A stretch of 64,000 nt of DNA from Hermatobates lingyangjiaoensis (GCA_026182355.1 JAPFBL010000164.1:620001-684000); one strand, 5' to 3'; shown: positions 34,850 through 45,772, counted from the first letter of the stretch. Notes: generated from the letters alone by a model not told the origin. Numbers and translations: made by a program.

Positions 34850-34940
34850 AGACAAGAAACACTAAGTCTCCCCACAAAAGATTTTGTCAAACGTTAATGC
34901 GTTTCAAACACTGATTGTTCAATATCAGGTTACACTTAGA
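34850..34940 (-). mobile_element. Family F unit, solo
   Basis: On the - strand: CTGATATTGAACAATCAGTG then TTTGAAACGC, and the tail TTTTGTGGGGAGACTTAGTG. The core reads CTGATAT (G8 and A9 lost), so it is decayed. Confidence 0.6.
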
Positions 34941-34999
34941 ATATATTTTTTTCATTTCAACTACAAAGTATTTGTATTAAAAAGTGATTGTAATTTGGT

Positions 35000-35432
35000 A
35001 TCTACTATTAGCGGGGATTCGTAACGGGAATGAGTGGTCACCCATTGGTAGCACTCCGTAACATGGTTACCCTCGAGCTGGTTTATTAGAGGAGGTCTCA
35101 GGGCTAATTTCTTTTTAAACGCCTACGCGGGTTTGAAGGTATTACAGGTGAGTGAAGCGAATGAGCAAGTGGGTTGGATGGGATAGTAATCCGTTGTGGA
35201 ATAATTTCTATCTATCTATCTATCTATCATATGTATCTTTCTATCGTAAAGTTCTGAACTGATGGGATTTTCAGCTATACGTGTATGATTTTTTTGAGGG
35301 ACATAGAAAGGTACATGTGTTAGTTTTTTAATGATTTTCGACTGTAGGGATTGTAAACGTTGTATGTTGAATGGTTTGGTGGAATCCCAGATTTCTATAC
35401 CATAGACCCAGAAAGGCTTCAGGACTGCGTTA
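35000..35432 (-). pseudogene. Jockey-type LINE reverse transcriptase C-terminal fragment
   Basis: On the - strand from 35431 the frame reads NAVLKPFWVYGIEIWDSTKP, then FNIQRLQSLQSKIIKKLTHV and PFYVP. This is the conserved end of Jockey-clade LINE RTs: a Y-K-x-x-L-K-P-x-W-x-Y-G-I-x-L-W block followed by an I-x-x-L-Q-R-x-Q-S-K helix and a P-W-Y-V-x-N-like motif. The 5' side is cut by a TA tract at 35431; the 3' side carries (GATA)n at about 35208-35230 and then unassigned sequence to about 35000, with some open frame. A clear but dead fragment. Confidence 0.78.
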
Positions 35433-35500
35433 TATATATATATATATACAGTTCAATATAGACAAAGAAACATAGAAAAATCAAAAGAACACACTTACAG

Positions 35501-35537
35501 TCTCTAATTTTCGGTTTGAACCGTCTTCAGGAGAGAT
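35501..35537 (-). ncRNA. Hammerhead ribozyme motif, family A (left arm)
   Basis: Mirror copy of the motif at 35898-35931: TCTC/GAGA stem I, CTGAAGA, GGTT/AACC, GAA, AATT, H17 = A. Confidence 0.75.
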
Positions 35538-35897
35538 AAGAGAGGGAAACCAAGCGCACTGGTTCAGAGACGGTTGGAGACCAACAGTGTTGCCGCATGC
35601 GCGCCCGGTCACAGAAAATAAGGTAGACAGGAATCAATTTATAATTACATTAAATTAATGGAATATGAAAACAATAAATAAATAAAAACTTGAAAAAATT
35701 AAGAGAAATTGATACATATTAACGAACAGTTTTTCAAGTTTTTCTTTTATTTATTTATTGTTTTCATATTCCATTAATTTAATGTAATTATAAATTGATT
35801 CCTGTCTACCTTATTTTCTGTGACCGGGCGCGCATGCGGCAACACTGTTGGTCTCCAACCGTCTCTGAACCAGTACGCTTGGTTTCCCTCTCTTATC

Positions 35898-35931
35898 TCT
35901 CCTGAAGACGGTTCAAACCGAAAATTAGAGA
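35898..35931 (+). ncRNA. Hammerhead ribozyme motif, family A (right arm)
   Basis: Stem I TCTC (35898-35901) pairs with GAGA (35928-35931). Core CTGAAGA 35902-35908, extra C 35909, stem II GGTT/AACC around CA, GAA 35920-35922, stem III AATT 35923-35926, H17 = A at 35927. Predicted cleavage is after 35927. Confidence 0.78.
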
Positions 35932-36329
35932 CTGTAAGTGTGTTCTTTTGATTTCTCTATGTTTCTTTGTCTATATTGAACTATATTTGTCCGTTTTGGA
36001 TCGTATTTCCAACGAAAAAGTGTATATATATACATATATATATATGTAGTCTGTCTATTAGTCTAAGTTTCGATTTTGAGTCTAAAAGTCTTATTAGGAG
36101 TTTGTAACGTCTGTTAATCTCTGTGCGTTTAAGTTTGAGTGTGGATTCCAAGTCATCCGGGTGTCAGGTGGTGGTCGCAAATATAAAAAAATATGAATAG
36201 AAAAGTGAAATTGAATAGAGAAAAAAGAAACAAAATATAAAAAATATTTTTTTAGTTCAAATGTTAGTTTATATTTTGATAGTTTTCTGTATTCCATTTC
36301 ATATAGTTAGCTATATTTTATATTGCAGA

Positions 36330-36425
36330 TGTCACCTGACGATGAACACTTAAGTGTTCGAGACGCGTCGGACAAAATCTTATGTACGGAAATTTAGTGT
36401 TTGTTCCTGTATTCTAATCATAAGT
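36330..36425 (+). mobile_element. Family F unit, solo
   Basis: The full unit runs from GATGTCACCTGACGATGAAC to TTAGTGTTTGTTCCTG. It shares stem II GAACAC/GTGTTC and the tail with the 30.4 and 34.9 kb units. Confidence 0.68.
36336..36373 (+). ncRNA. Hammerhead-like motif, family F
   Basis: Core CTGACGA 36336-36342, extra T, perfect 6-bp stem II GAACAC/GTGTTC around TTAA, then GAG instead of GAA (A14 replaced), stem III ACGCGT (self-complementary), H17 = C. Stem I is imperfect (GTC/GAC with offset bases). The A14 change would be expected to impair cleavage. Confidence 0.55.
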
Positions 36426-36429
36426 TAAT

Positions 36430-38080
36430 TGACTTTAATAAGCCTATCATTATACTGATTGCAGCAAAAAGATAAGTTCTTTCTCCTCAGATACCTCCAT
36501 CAATGTTAATATTAACATTAATGTTAATTGTATTGAACTAAAAAATGCCTAGTAGTATTAGTAACTATGCAGAATTAATCAATTTTAGCATATGTCATAA
36601 CAATATCTAACAAAACTATAATCTTATAATGTTATCATGTAATTTTTATTATCACGTTACGAAAAGAATAACAACCATAGGTATTTGTGTAACTATTGTT
36701 ATCCTCTTACCTAAATGAATAACAATGACACTATTATCACCTTACCTAAGAGAATAATAATAACACTATTAGATGTCACGTAATTTAATAATATCATATT
36801 ACCTAAAAGAATAACAGTGATGCCATTTGTCAATACATAATTATTATTAACATTTTGCCTGAAATAATAACAATGCCACTATGTACCCCGCTTATCATTT
36901 CATTAACGCCTCTGAGGTTGCATAAGGGATGAAAGCGTAACTCATATTTGATTCACCACCCATTTAGGCCATGACAAAGCCACCCGTCCCAGAGTGCCAA
37001 CAAAATGTACCACCTATCCTACGCAGTTTTAACTGTACCTATTAACTTGTTTGACTCCAGAAATATAACTAATAATAGTGTATTTAATATGGCAACGACT
37101 GTTGGTTTGTCGCTGACTTTAACATTATCTTCTTCTTTATTTTCCTGATTCTATAACACAGTTGGGTTTCTTATTTCACATGCTACAATTTTTTAAACTT
37201 CCCTGCAAACTCAGGATTCCTTTCATCTCATCGTTTGTAGTTTATTGATGTCATCTTGGACATCATTCAAACAACGTCTTTGAGAGCTCCTGTCAGGTGA
37301 ATATTATGTGCCGCAGGTTTTGACAGGCTTTCATAGTATTACCTAACCTTTCATTAAGAGTAGATAATCTATGCCAGGATAAATCGATAAGTTGCTTACT
37401 TCCTATATTTCATTCCCAGTAATTCATTATTCACCATTTTGTTTCCAAACTTCTTAGGGCATTTAATCATAACAACATCAAATTCACATATTTTGGTCTA
37501 AACACGATACTAACAATCTGTTGTGTAACAGATGACCTCAAGTCAAATGAGATGACCTCAAGTGCAGTTATGTTGATTCGACTAAAAATGGTCTCAACAT
37601 CGATTTTAGTGATATCCGTTTTATGCAATATACGTAATGCATTTTTAAAATTAAGATTCTTTCTTTTGTAGTAAGAGTTAAATTATAAAATTAACTACTG
37701 TTTTATTAATTTCTGTTACCTTAAAGTTGTCTTCGTCTAAAAAAAATAATTTTTTATCATACATTTCATTTAATGACAATATTAAACGTTTCATTTCAAT
37801 ACCAACGTCTAGGAACATCTAGTAGACGTCGCTTAAATGAACAAATCACAGTTAAAGTTCGCATGTTGTACTATCTAGTAACTGGCACATAAACACTTAT
37901 GAGGTCTTGAGTTAATTCCCTTTAGTATATAACACACATATAAAAATTTTAATTTTTAATTATTCAATTGTAAAATTAATGCCACATATAAGAAAGAATA
38001 GGAAAAATGAACATAAAATATACTATTTATGGTCTCCTAAATAGTATATTACACTATTTGAAAGGTATTCACTACTTAAA
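36430..38080. other. AT-rich stretch, no gene seen
   Basis: Contains a loose array of AGAATAACAATAACACTATT-like words at about 36650-36880, a probable old minisatellite. No gene. Confidence 0.45.
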
Positions 38081-38088
38081 AGTTAATT

Positions 38089-38700
38089 CTACATACATCG
38101 TCGTGTGTATCGGCGAGTTCTGTCTAGTTTCAATGCTTTCTTGTATAGTTCCGGAGTTGCATTATGTGCGTGCCAGCAGATGTCCGTGAAATGACTGGGA
38201 TTCGGTGGCGTCTCTCCATCTCTGAATAAGACTGTAGTTAGCTCATGAAAGAATCTATTAATGGCTCGTCCGAACTGTCCTATAGTATACTGATTTCTGC
38301 CATATCCGCCCCTAGTGGGGCCATGCAGCTCTACTACAGGTTGCATCGGCTTTATTTCCACAGGTTCATTGAACCAGGGGCTACAAAGGCCTTTGGCCTT
38401 ATCAGCAGCTGAGCAGGTTTAGTACTACGTTTGGTACGGAGTTTGATTCGAAACTCTTAAAAGAAGTCGGTACTACGGACGGCGGGGGCGGGGGCCCCTG
38501 GAGGGCTTACTCTCCAGCCCGCCTCTGAGGTCGGACTCGTAGTGGCTGTTCGTTCTGAACCAAGTTGAGTAGACCCTTGTTGTCACTGTGTGAGAAGCAG
38601 CAACTTCTCTAGAGGATGTCTGCTCAGCACACCGTGGAGCTAGAGACTCCAAACCCTTACCAATAATTTGGATAAAACAGATGACCGACATTTGCTGGGC
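38089..38700 (-). pseudogene. Unclassified retroelement remnant
   Basis: A 90-residue - frame (38089-38361) contains QYTIGQFGRAINRFFHELTT, then VLFRDGETPPNPSHFTDICW, with protein-like composition unlike the chance frames around it. The bases at 38310-38380 recur inverted at 45786-45858, and 38575-38665 recur at 55200-55290, so this is part of a dispersed element. A second - frame (38473-38691) is GC-rich with CCCCCGCCCCCGCC. I do not recognise the protein; a LINE 5' region or ORF1 is possible. Confidence 0.45.
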
Positions 38701-39102
38701 TGGTGGAGAATGAACTCCAATACATACCCGATTGGGCTCGGGTTGGGTTGGGCTTTAACACCCGCGGGCCTGGATCAGGTCAGGTCAGGTCTGGATTTTT
38801 TTAAGATTTTACCTCTACTCAGAATCCATCGGGTCTGATAAGTGTACAGAGTTGGCTAACGACACGCGTATTAATGCTACTAAACTAACAAGATCCTCGG
38901 GAGATTCACAAGCCGAACATAATTTATTTCTTGATATGGAAAGAATATTAGTAAAAAGCATTTCTGAATCCGTTGTATCCCCCGTCGTGGCAAAAATGTG
39001 CACAAGCTCTTCAGGACTATTTCCGAATGTTGAAGACAGGGTAGTGTTTTCTGTAAAACCATCCTGAAGAAGTATTTTATAATACCTTTTAAAGTTGTAC
39101 AT
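38700..39102. other. Possible hAT-like terminal region and unassigned frame
   Basis: CGGGTTGGGTTGGGC and GGTCAGGTCAGGTC near 38740-38795 resemble direct-repeat ends of some hAT elements. A 95-residue - frame (38815-39102, ending LANSVHLSDPMDSE) follows; no domain recognised. Confidence 0.25.
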
Positions 39103-39109
39103 TTATCAA

Positions 39110-40630
39110 ATCGATAATTGAAGTCAATAACTTTTTCATTTCAGTTTCGATGAAGGTGAATTTACTGTAATGTACACAGGACCAAAGCAATACCCGGCAA
39201 TATGCCGTTGATTTAATCAGCAATTTGAAAAAACAAAAATGAACCACACTTTTGTCTACAGTACAACATATAAGCTTCTATAAGTGTGTGGGATGTAAAT
39301 AAAACTGCAATGTACAGAAATAACGGAAAGTAGAAATAACGGACGGTGAATAAGAAAAATGTATCGAGATATATGCGGCATCTTTCAGGATAAGTCAACC
39401 CCATTCCTGCTGTTGGCTGCGACTTGCTTGTCACGTACAGCAAACAGGGTGGCCTCACACCTAATAAACACGAGGTTTTTTTTTCAAATCGGACTTTTAA
39501 AATGCCAAAACTATAATTCTTTAAAACATGTTGATATTATCATCCTAATGTCGCATATGTTCATGTAGTTTAATTTACAACTACGGTTCCTGTTCTTATC
39601 AAAACATTATATCTACTTCTTATAAAGGTCTAAATATGTAATTGTTTATAAATTTCTGCTAAATCTTTTTTTTTCTCCTGTCATGTATAATATATCGTTT
39701 TAATCTACATAAATAAAAGAAAGTAACTTTGTAACACGTTCATACAATTCACAGCTACTAAAGAATGTGTGTACTAAATTATAAAAACAAACAGCTATAA
39801 GGGATCAAGAATATGCCAGTCATCAAAACAAGTAATTAAACAAAACATTTCGATTATATTTAAAAATGTCATTATTTACATCCAAAACAGGGTTAAACCA
39901 GTCAACAAACAATTAATTGAATTATACTAAATTCCTATCGGTGATTATTATTTTCAACAACAAATTTACAAACACAGTTAAATTTATGATCATTTGGTGC
40001 CTGTAAACTGTCCATGACTATTGTTAAAACTGAATCACCTAAGCTCTTAACTAATATGGACTAACCATTAACTAAGCCATTCCTGCTACCTGAAGGGTAC
40101 AAGAAAGTGTACAGTCTGTGAAACCAACATCAAAGTTTACAACTTACAGTAAATTATGCACCCACTTCCAGTTTGCCATGTATAATTTATTATATTTCTA
40201 TGTATAGTTTTCTATTACAGTTGTAAACTTATATCTTTCCACCTACCAATTTCTACTATAATTACACTTTTTTATAGTTTTGCTCTTATAACTTTCTATA
40301 ACTGTATACACCGACAGAAATTTAGTATAAATTCAATTAATTGTTTTTTGTCTTGTTTGATACTATTTTGGAAGTAAATACATTTTTATTTAGAATCGAA
40401 TATTTTATTGGTTTGAACTATATAACTGACATATTCTTTGCTGTATAACTGTAGTTATTCTATTTTTAGGTTTAACGTTCATTATTTTCCACCTATTGTT
40501 TTCTATAGATGTCCAATTTATTATACTTTTTCATTATAGCTGTATAACTTTTATATTTTCACTTTTTATAGTTACTCTCTTATAATTTCGCATTATAGAT
40601 GTTGACTTATTATAATAGTCTTTATTATAG
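39110..40630. other. AT-rich stretch, no gene seen
   Basis: A loose TATAATTTTC/TATAACT word repeat at about 40170-40640 looks like an old tandem array. Confidence 0.45.
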
Positions 40631-40638
40631 CTGTACAG

Positions 40639-40968
40639 AGGCCAGGTTAGCTCAGTGGTTAACGTACTCGCCTCTGAACTGATAGGACCGGGGTTCGATA
40701 CCAACCTGCCCCTTGATTTATTCATGCAGGAGGTGAATAAATCTGAGCACATCGTCCCTCGGAGAAGGACGATAAACCGTCGTTGCCAAGCTTGTACGAT
40801 GTCAGGTACTTGTTAAAGATCCCAACAGAAAATACATTTGAGTTAGCCAAACTGTAGGACTCCCACTGTAGAATCAATCTTCATTGTGGTGGTATCACAA
40901 AGTGTCAATTCTTGGCCTACGTGTGTTCCCTTGTGGGACTACCACACTGCAACCTAACCTAACCTATA
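40639..40968 (+). repeat. tRNA-derived SINE, full length
   Basis: The tRNA-like head (40640-40712) has GGTTAGCTCAGTGGTTAACG and B box GGGGTTCGATACC. The body has CTTGATTTATTCATGCAGGA, GATGTCAGGTACTTGTTAAA and GTAGAATCAATCTTCATTGT, and the 3' end is AACCTAACCTAACC. The flanking CTGTACAG copies (40631-40638 and 40969-40976) look like the target duplication, with one further TATA-like stretch. At about 330 bp this is the best reference copy in the window. Transcription by RNA polymerase III is inferred from the boxes. Confidence 0.88.
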
Positions 40969-40979
40969 CTGTACAGCTA

Positions 40980-41685
40980 GAGTATTACACTTATGCTTAC
41001 ATTATTGTTCTATTTATGGTTTCCCACTATTTATGAGCACTCACTATAGCTATCCACCTATTAATTACGAAGCATTGATACAGTTTTACTTCCAATGCTG
41101 ATAGTGGTGTTTTAGATCTGTTTCAGTCTCCATCGTCAAAAACAATTGAACTCAATGATTTAAATTACTCATATAATGCAAGATATTGCTTATATCTTGC
41201 AAAAAACTGTTTTTAGGTTGACATTGGAGTAGTAGCTTCTTTTCTGTTTTTATGGTTATGTAACCTTCCTGTATATTGTGTATCTGTTATGATGCAGCTA
41301 GATAACAACATGGACCGGAAAATAGTGTATCCTCAAAAACAAGGTAATAATGTTTGTAGGATTTTGTTTTCCTTTTATTTCTTTTATTTTTTGACTCTTT
41401 TTTCATTGTTTTGTAATTTTCTGTGTTTGTCACTGTCTGTGTGTTTTGATTGAATGCTCTGTATAGAGGTATCCTCCCAGAATTAGTTTTCTAATAGTGT
41501 GCTTATCTGTTTGAAAATTGGGTTTTGGTGTTTCTGAATAATTAATAAGAAGTAATTAGGTTTAAACAACAAATGTCTGTTTTTAAATAATGAATAATGA
41601 CACTAGGTATTTTATGATTCTTTTGGTGTTCTCTTCTTACTGAATTTTTTGTTTGTTTGGTTTGTTTTCTGTTGGTTGATATCCG
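40980..41685. other. AT-rich stretch, no gene seen
   Basis: Nothing supported. Confidence 0.5.
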
Positions 41686-41689
41686 TGGA

Positions 41690-41860
41690 TGTATTCATCT
41701 TGCTTTACTTATGTTGTTAATAAATTGTTTTTTAGCCTTGAAAATGCCAAACAACTTTTAGCGAAACGTCGGTTTATAATCAGGAGTTGTATGTTTATGA
41801 CCAAAATCCTCAAGAAACCCTTCGGTGAATTTATATATATATATAAAATATTCCATATAT
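41690..41860 (+). mobile_element. Family H pLTR-like fragment
   Basis: GAAAATGCCAAACAACTTTT then AGCGAAACGTCGGTTTATAA, the GAAACGTCGG box typical of PLE terminal repeats, followed by AAACCCTTCGGTGAATTTAT and (TA)n. The 5' core is degenerate. A 117-residue frame across it is not a gene. Confidence 0.5.
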
Positions 41861-42097
41861 TTACCCTGACCAAAGTCCGAGAAGAAGAAAAAGTGTTTGT
41901 TAATATTTTGTGGTCAAGAAAACAGTTGCATTTCTATACTAATTCTTTGATTTCCTCATGTTTAAAGCCCGTCATGTTGCCATATAGTACCGTCATATGC
42001 CATGTCCGTAATATTGTCCGTCATGTTGTTCATCTATATTAGAGATTTTAATTTAAATAAAATACACTGCGAGTGTATTTTACTTTGGTTTTGCGAG

Positions 42098-42127
42098 TGT
42101 ATGTGTGTGTGTGTGTGTGTGTGTGTA
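42098..42127 (+). repeat. (TG)n microsatellite
   Basis: Pure TG run. Confidence 0.95.
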
Positions 42128-42129
42128 TG

Positions 42130-43195
42130 ATATTCAACCAATTTTGAACGTTTTATAGTTTATATAACCTGTTATGACTTCACTCTCAATATAAAAGGTA
42201 AGGCAGAAAATAAATCTAATATTATAATTATATGATACAAAGAATATACTTAAAATCTCGCAAATTCATTTCTCAAACCATCTACAGTTTAAGTAACTTT
42301 GCCATGCTCTATATTTATTCTCACCAGCAGAAGGTTATGAGATTTGCAAATTAAATGAAGGGCCTACCACATAATAAACACTCTAATGAATTCTCCTATT
42401 TCCATAACAAAGAAATTTTACTATGTAAACTGGTAACAACTTCTTTACAAGAAAGCCCAAACTGTAGAGTAATTTCAACGAAAGTTGATTTTCACTTAGC
42501 TTTCCTCTAATATGTATAATTTTAATGGAATTCTAATAAAACATTTAAAATCATTCAAACTAAAGTTTGATTTGAATTTAAATTTGTTGATTTTAGTTTT
42601 TTTCTTAAATTTTATTATAAATTTAGATCAAATAAATTTTTAATAACTATGGAAAAACTTTTTCTGTAAAGTTTTACGTGAAAATAACCTTTGCTAATTC
42701 TGTACAGTACTTTATTCATAACTAAAATTTTCAATAGTATAAGGCTAACAAGAATCTTGTGTAAGCTAACAAATGAATAAATTTTACTTTTCCTAGAGCA
42801 TAGTACGAAAAAAATGGTTTTAAGGAGCCCACAATTTGATATTTACCGTACACCGCAAATGCTTTGTTTTTGAATGTGGTTTGCTATGACACAAAGTAAA
42901 AGACCTATTTTAGTTTAACACAAATATAAAAATAATTTGTTTTACAATAATAAAGCTAAAAAAAAAGAAACATTTTTCTAATGAATGGTTAAACATTAAT
43001 TATGCTGTAGCTGGTCGGAAGTGTGATAAAATACCCTCTCGTGCATTATAATTCCTGATTATAATGGTTTTCTAAAGATATTATGATTCCAATATAAGCA
43101 GACAAATGTAAAGTTGAATATCTGAAGTAAACTTTATTTTTATTTTTCCATGTATTTTTTTTTAAACAGGTGTATAATCAAGATCGATTATACTA
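42130..43195. other. AT-rich stretch, no gene seen
   Basis: Nothing supported. Confidence 0.5.
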
Positions 43196-43210
43196 CTTAC
43201 TGTAGTAAGT

Positions 43211-43295
43211 TAGGTTTTTGACTCTGACGAAGACCGCTTGTTACGGTTGAAAGATCTTAGTCTTGTTTTCCCATTTCTTATTGTGGTTTGATCAT
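43211..43295 (+). mobile_element. Family B solo 85-bp unit with 14-bp target duplication
   Basis: The unit runs from TAGGTTTTTGACTC to GTGGTTTGATCAT and is bounded by exact copies of TTACTGTAGTAAGT (43197-43210 and 43296-43309). The target is not a TA microsatellite. The single ribozyme is intact and there is no coding sequence, inverted partner or A tail. The clean duplication shows that the 85-bp unit was inserted as such, presumably with proteins supplied by a PLE. It resembles the small non-autonomous hammerhead retroelements known from plants (retrozymes) and the PLE-related units in animals, but is shorter. Confidence 0.88.
43220..43262 (+). ncRNA. Hammerhead ribozyme motif, family B (reference copy)
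   Basis: Stem I GACT 43220-43223 pairs with AGTC 43259-43262. Core CTGACGA 43224-43230, extra A 43231, stem II GACCG/CGGTT (43232-43236/43244-43248, one G-T pair, 7-nt loop), GAA 43249-43251, stem III AGATCT 43252-43257, H17 = T at 43258, where cleavage is predicted. All essential bases are present. As a monomer, stem III could form only two pairs with a 2-nt loop; between two molecules it could form six. Confidence 0.82.
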
Positions 43296-43664
43296 TTACT
43301 GTAGTAAGTATACATTATTTTTTAGTATTGCTATAACTTTCATTGTAGCCAAGTACTAATATTTAAAAAGTGAATTGAACGTTATGAAGGTTTTTTTTCA
43401 AGCATAAACAAAACTAAAAATTCTAAAGTAAATTATTGTTATTTTAACTATGGTTAAATTAGAACCACAATGAAGATAAAGATGACTGAAACATATATAT
43501 AAAACAAAAAAAAATCGAGTATTTGAGGAATGAAGGTCTTTTTTATTTCAATTTTATTATCTAATGTGAAGTTTCTTAAGTTAAGTTAATAATAGAATTA
43601 TGAATCAAACCGAATGATAATAAATATAGGCTTTCAATCAATTGCTTTTTGATTTAATTAAACA

Positions 43665-43795
43665 TTGTTTCTTTGTTTTCCAGCGCCCACATTTATAATG
43701 TTTTCAACTTTTAGTGGTGTTCTAGGGGTGGCAATTGTGGCACATTTATTATTTGGCATTCATTATAGTAATGGGTCAATTACATTACCTGTTGA
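43665..43795 (+). repeat. Dispersed protein-like repeat (AHLLFG copy 3)
   Basis: The frame reads FSTFSGVLGVAIVAHLLFGI then HYSNG. TTTGTTTTCCAG just upstream looks like a splice acceptor, and a similar TTTGTTTTCC precedes copy 2. A SINE interrupts the 3' side. Confidence 0.5.
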
Positions 43796-43796
43796 T

Positions 43797-44010
43797 TCTA
43801 TATTGGGAGTCCTAAAAATTTTTCCTAACTCAATTGTATTTAGAGTAGGGATCTTTAAGGAATGGAGTACCTACATGGTACAGGCTCAGGACCGATGTCT
43901 TAACGTCCTCACCGAGGGATGTTTGGACAGATTTACGCACTTCCTGTCTGAATAAATCAATTCCAGAGTGAGTATTGAACCGTGGATCTACCAGTCCAGT
44001 AAAAGAGAAC
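43797..44010 (-). repeat. tRNA-derived SINE, truncated and diverged
   Basis: On the - strand the tRNA-like head (B box region GGTTCAATACTC) lies near 43970-44010. The body words include GGACGTTAAGACATCGGTCC and GATCCCTACTC. The far (3') part is missing. Confidence 0.72.
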
Positions 44011-44014
44011 GTTG

Positions 44015-45170
44015 AGAGAAGAGAACTTCAATTATTTTCTTAGATATATAATTTGCAGGTATTTCTGATAAAATACAGTGATGGCAGCTGAATGATAAAC
44101 AGTCTTTTCTACATATAGCAATGTTACCAAGTTTATTATTAACAAAAATAATAAATTAATTGAATAATCTATTTTCATTAACAATAGTGTGTACTAAAGA
44201 ATAGTGAATCTAAAAAAACATTAAAAAATATAATATATAACAACAATGACGAATCAGGTCACGGCACTCTAGTAAAAAAAAAACGGATATCAATTCTCAA
44301 TTGATTTGTGACAAAAGAAAATGTCTAACTTAATAGTCTTAAAGAAAGAGTCGAAAGAAGAAAAAAAGTTAAAAATATCGATGGATTGTAAGTAAGGATG
44401 GGTGACATTCCACAGTGTATACAAGAAGAAATGAAAGACATGCTATGCACAAAGCCCTCCATTGGAAGAAATAAAAAAAAAAAAAAGACGCACGTTAAGT
44501 CCATATTTATGTGGCAAAGAGTCACCCAAAATCCACCTCTAATAACTCAATTAGCCACTAGTCACAAATCCCACAGTCTCTCTCTACTTAATTATGCTAC
44601 TTCAAAACAAAAAAAAACAAGTCATTATTCAGTAAATTACTTGTTTTTTTTTCGTTTTATTTAAATGTCTTTATCAACATTTTTAATCACTTTTAAATAC
44701 TTTACAACAACACTGAAAAAACAGTTATGTAAATGAGAATTCTTTTATCGTTTCAGTTTAACAAAATTTGTAGATATTATCAAAAAAATAAAATGAATTT
44801 ATTTATGAGAATCTCTAAATACACAAGAATGTAATTAATTTATTGACAAAAACAAAAGATATAGTCAAACACAATTTTTTTGAGATCTAAATAAATTAGT
44901 CTTCAAATATATTAGAACAGAGAAATATACTAAAATTATTTATTAAAAATGACCTTTTATTATAAAGAATAAATAAACCTACATTTTAATTTTTATTACA
45001 TAAAAACTTATTTTTTTGTTTATTTTTAGTATTATATAATTATATTTATTATTAATATACTCATTATAATTTTTTAATTATTATTATAAATAATACACTA
45101 ATGAGAAATACTGGATTGTTGTCAAATTATACTTGTTAACATTTTTTAAAACAGAATATTTCCATTAGAA
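44015..45170. other. AT-rich stretch, no gene seen
   Basis: Frames at 44325-44664 are overlapping antisense chance frames; no domain. Confidence 0.45.
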
Positions 45171-45171
45171 T

Positions 45172-45346
45172 TAAAAAAACCGTCATACCTCGTAAGTTGA
45201 TATCGGAGATGTTGGAGCGCTTTCAGATCTTGTCCATCTTCGTTCGCAACTCCCAGAAGTTCAGTTGGGAACGAAGATGGACAAGATCCGAAAGCGCTCC
45301 AACATCTCCGATATCAACTTACGAGCTATGACGGTTTTTTCTAATT
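45172..45346. mobile_element. Family I unit, near-perfect inverted dimer
   Basis: 75-bp arms (AACCGTCATA...TCTTCGTTC and complement) around GCAACTCCCAGAAGTTCAG. Each arm has GATCCGAAAGCGCTCCAACA (or one substitution), which contains GAA, self-complementary AGCGCT, H17 = C and CAAC pairing with an upstream GTTG. The 5' core reads GGAACGA or CGAACGA, so C3-U4-G5 is not preserved. It looks like a member of the same architectural class with a decayed or different core. Confidence 0.62.
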
Positions 45347-45404
45347 CTAATATTAATCTTACTAACCTCAGTGGTAATAACAATATGCATGTAGAATATT
45401 TCCA

Positions 45405-45575
45405 GTTTAATCAACTGACCGAGTCCCGATAAACTATAGTTTTGTTACTATTCCACGGTCGATACTTTTATCAATATTTATATAATTTGGGAAAATGCTG
45501 ACCGAGTCCCGATAAACTATAGTTTTGTTTCTATTCCACGGTCGATACTTTTTAATATATATATATATACATTAA
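45405..45575 (+). mobile_element. Two tandem family C-like pLTR tails
   Basis: GACCGAGTCCCGATAAACTA and TATTCCACGGTCGATACTTT occur twice, about 80 bp apart (45418 and 45500), the second ending in (TA)n. A direct tandem pair, unlike the inverted dimers elsewhere. Confidence 0.68.
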
Positions 45576-45772
45576 AATTTATTCAGTCGGCACTTATTAG
45601 GAATTATTAAAGAAGAAAACTTATAATTTAAACACAGACTTATTATAGTAATAAAGTCAAATCTTATGTAATAAAATTAATAATAAAAAGACATTTATAA
45701 ATCTTTTTTTTTATGTTTTTGTAATGTTTCTGTGTGGATGGATGGGATTATAAGTTCCCAAGTGGCTTTTAG

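Larger units (their letters stand above)
35447..36025. mobile_element. Family A long inverted dimer
   Basis: Arms of about 250 bp (about 35449-35697 and 35730-35984) match almost perfectly around a 30-40 base centre. Outward from the centre each arm has AT-rich unique sequence, a GC-rich stretch (CATGCGCGCCCGG), the hammerhead and the family A tail. The right copy continues further (TTTGTCCGTTTTGGATCG to AAAGTGTATATA). Both ends join (TA)n. The long upstream part probably shows what precedes the ribozyme in the parent element. Confidence 0.85.

Noticed and set aside
40950..40968. Interstitial telomere array
   Set aside because: The AACCTAACC repeats are only about three units and form the SINE 3' end, inside its target duplication.
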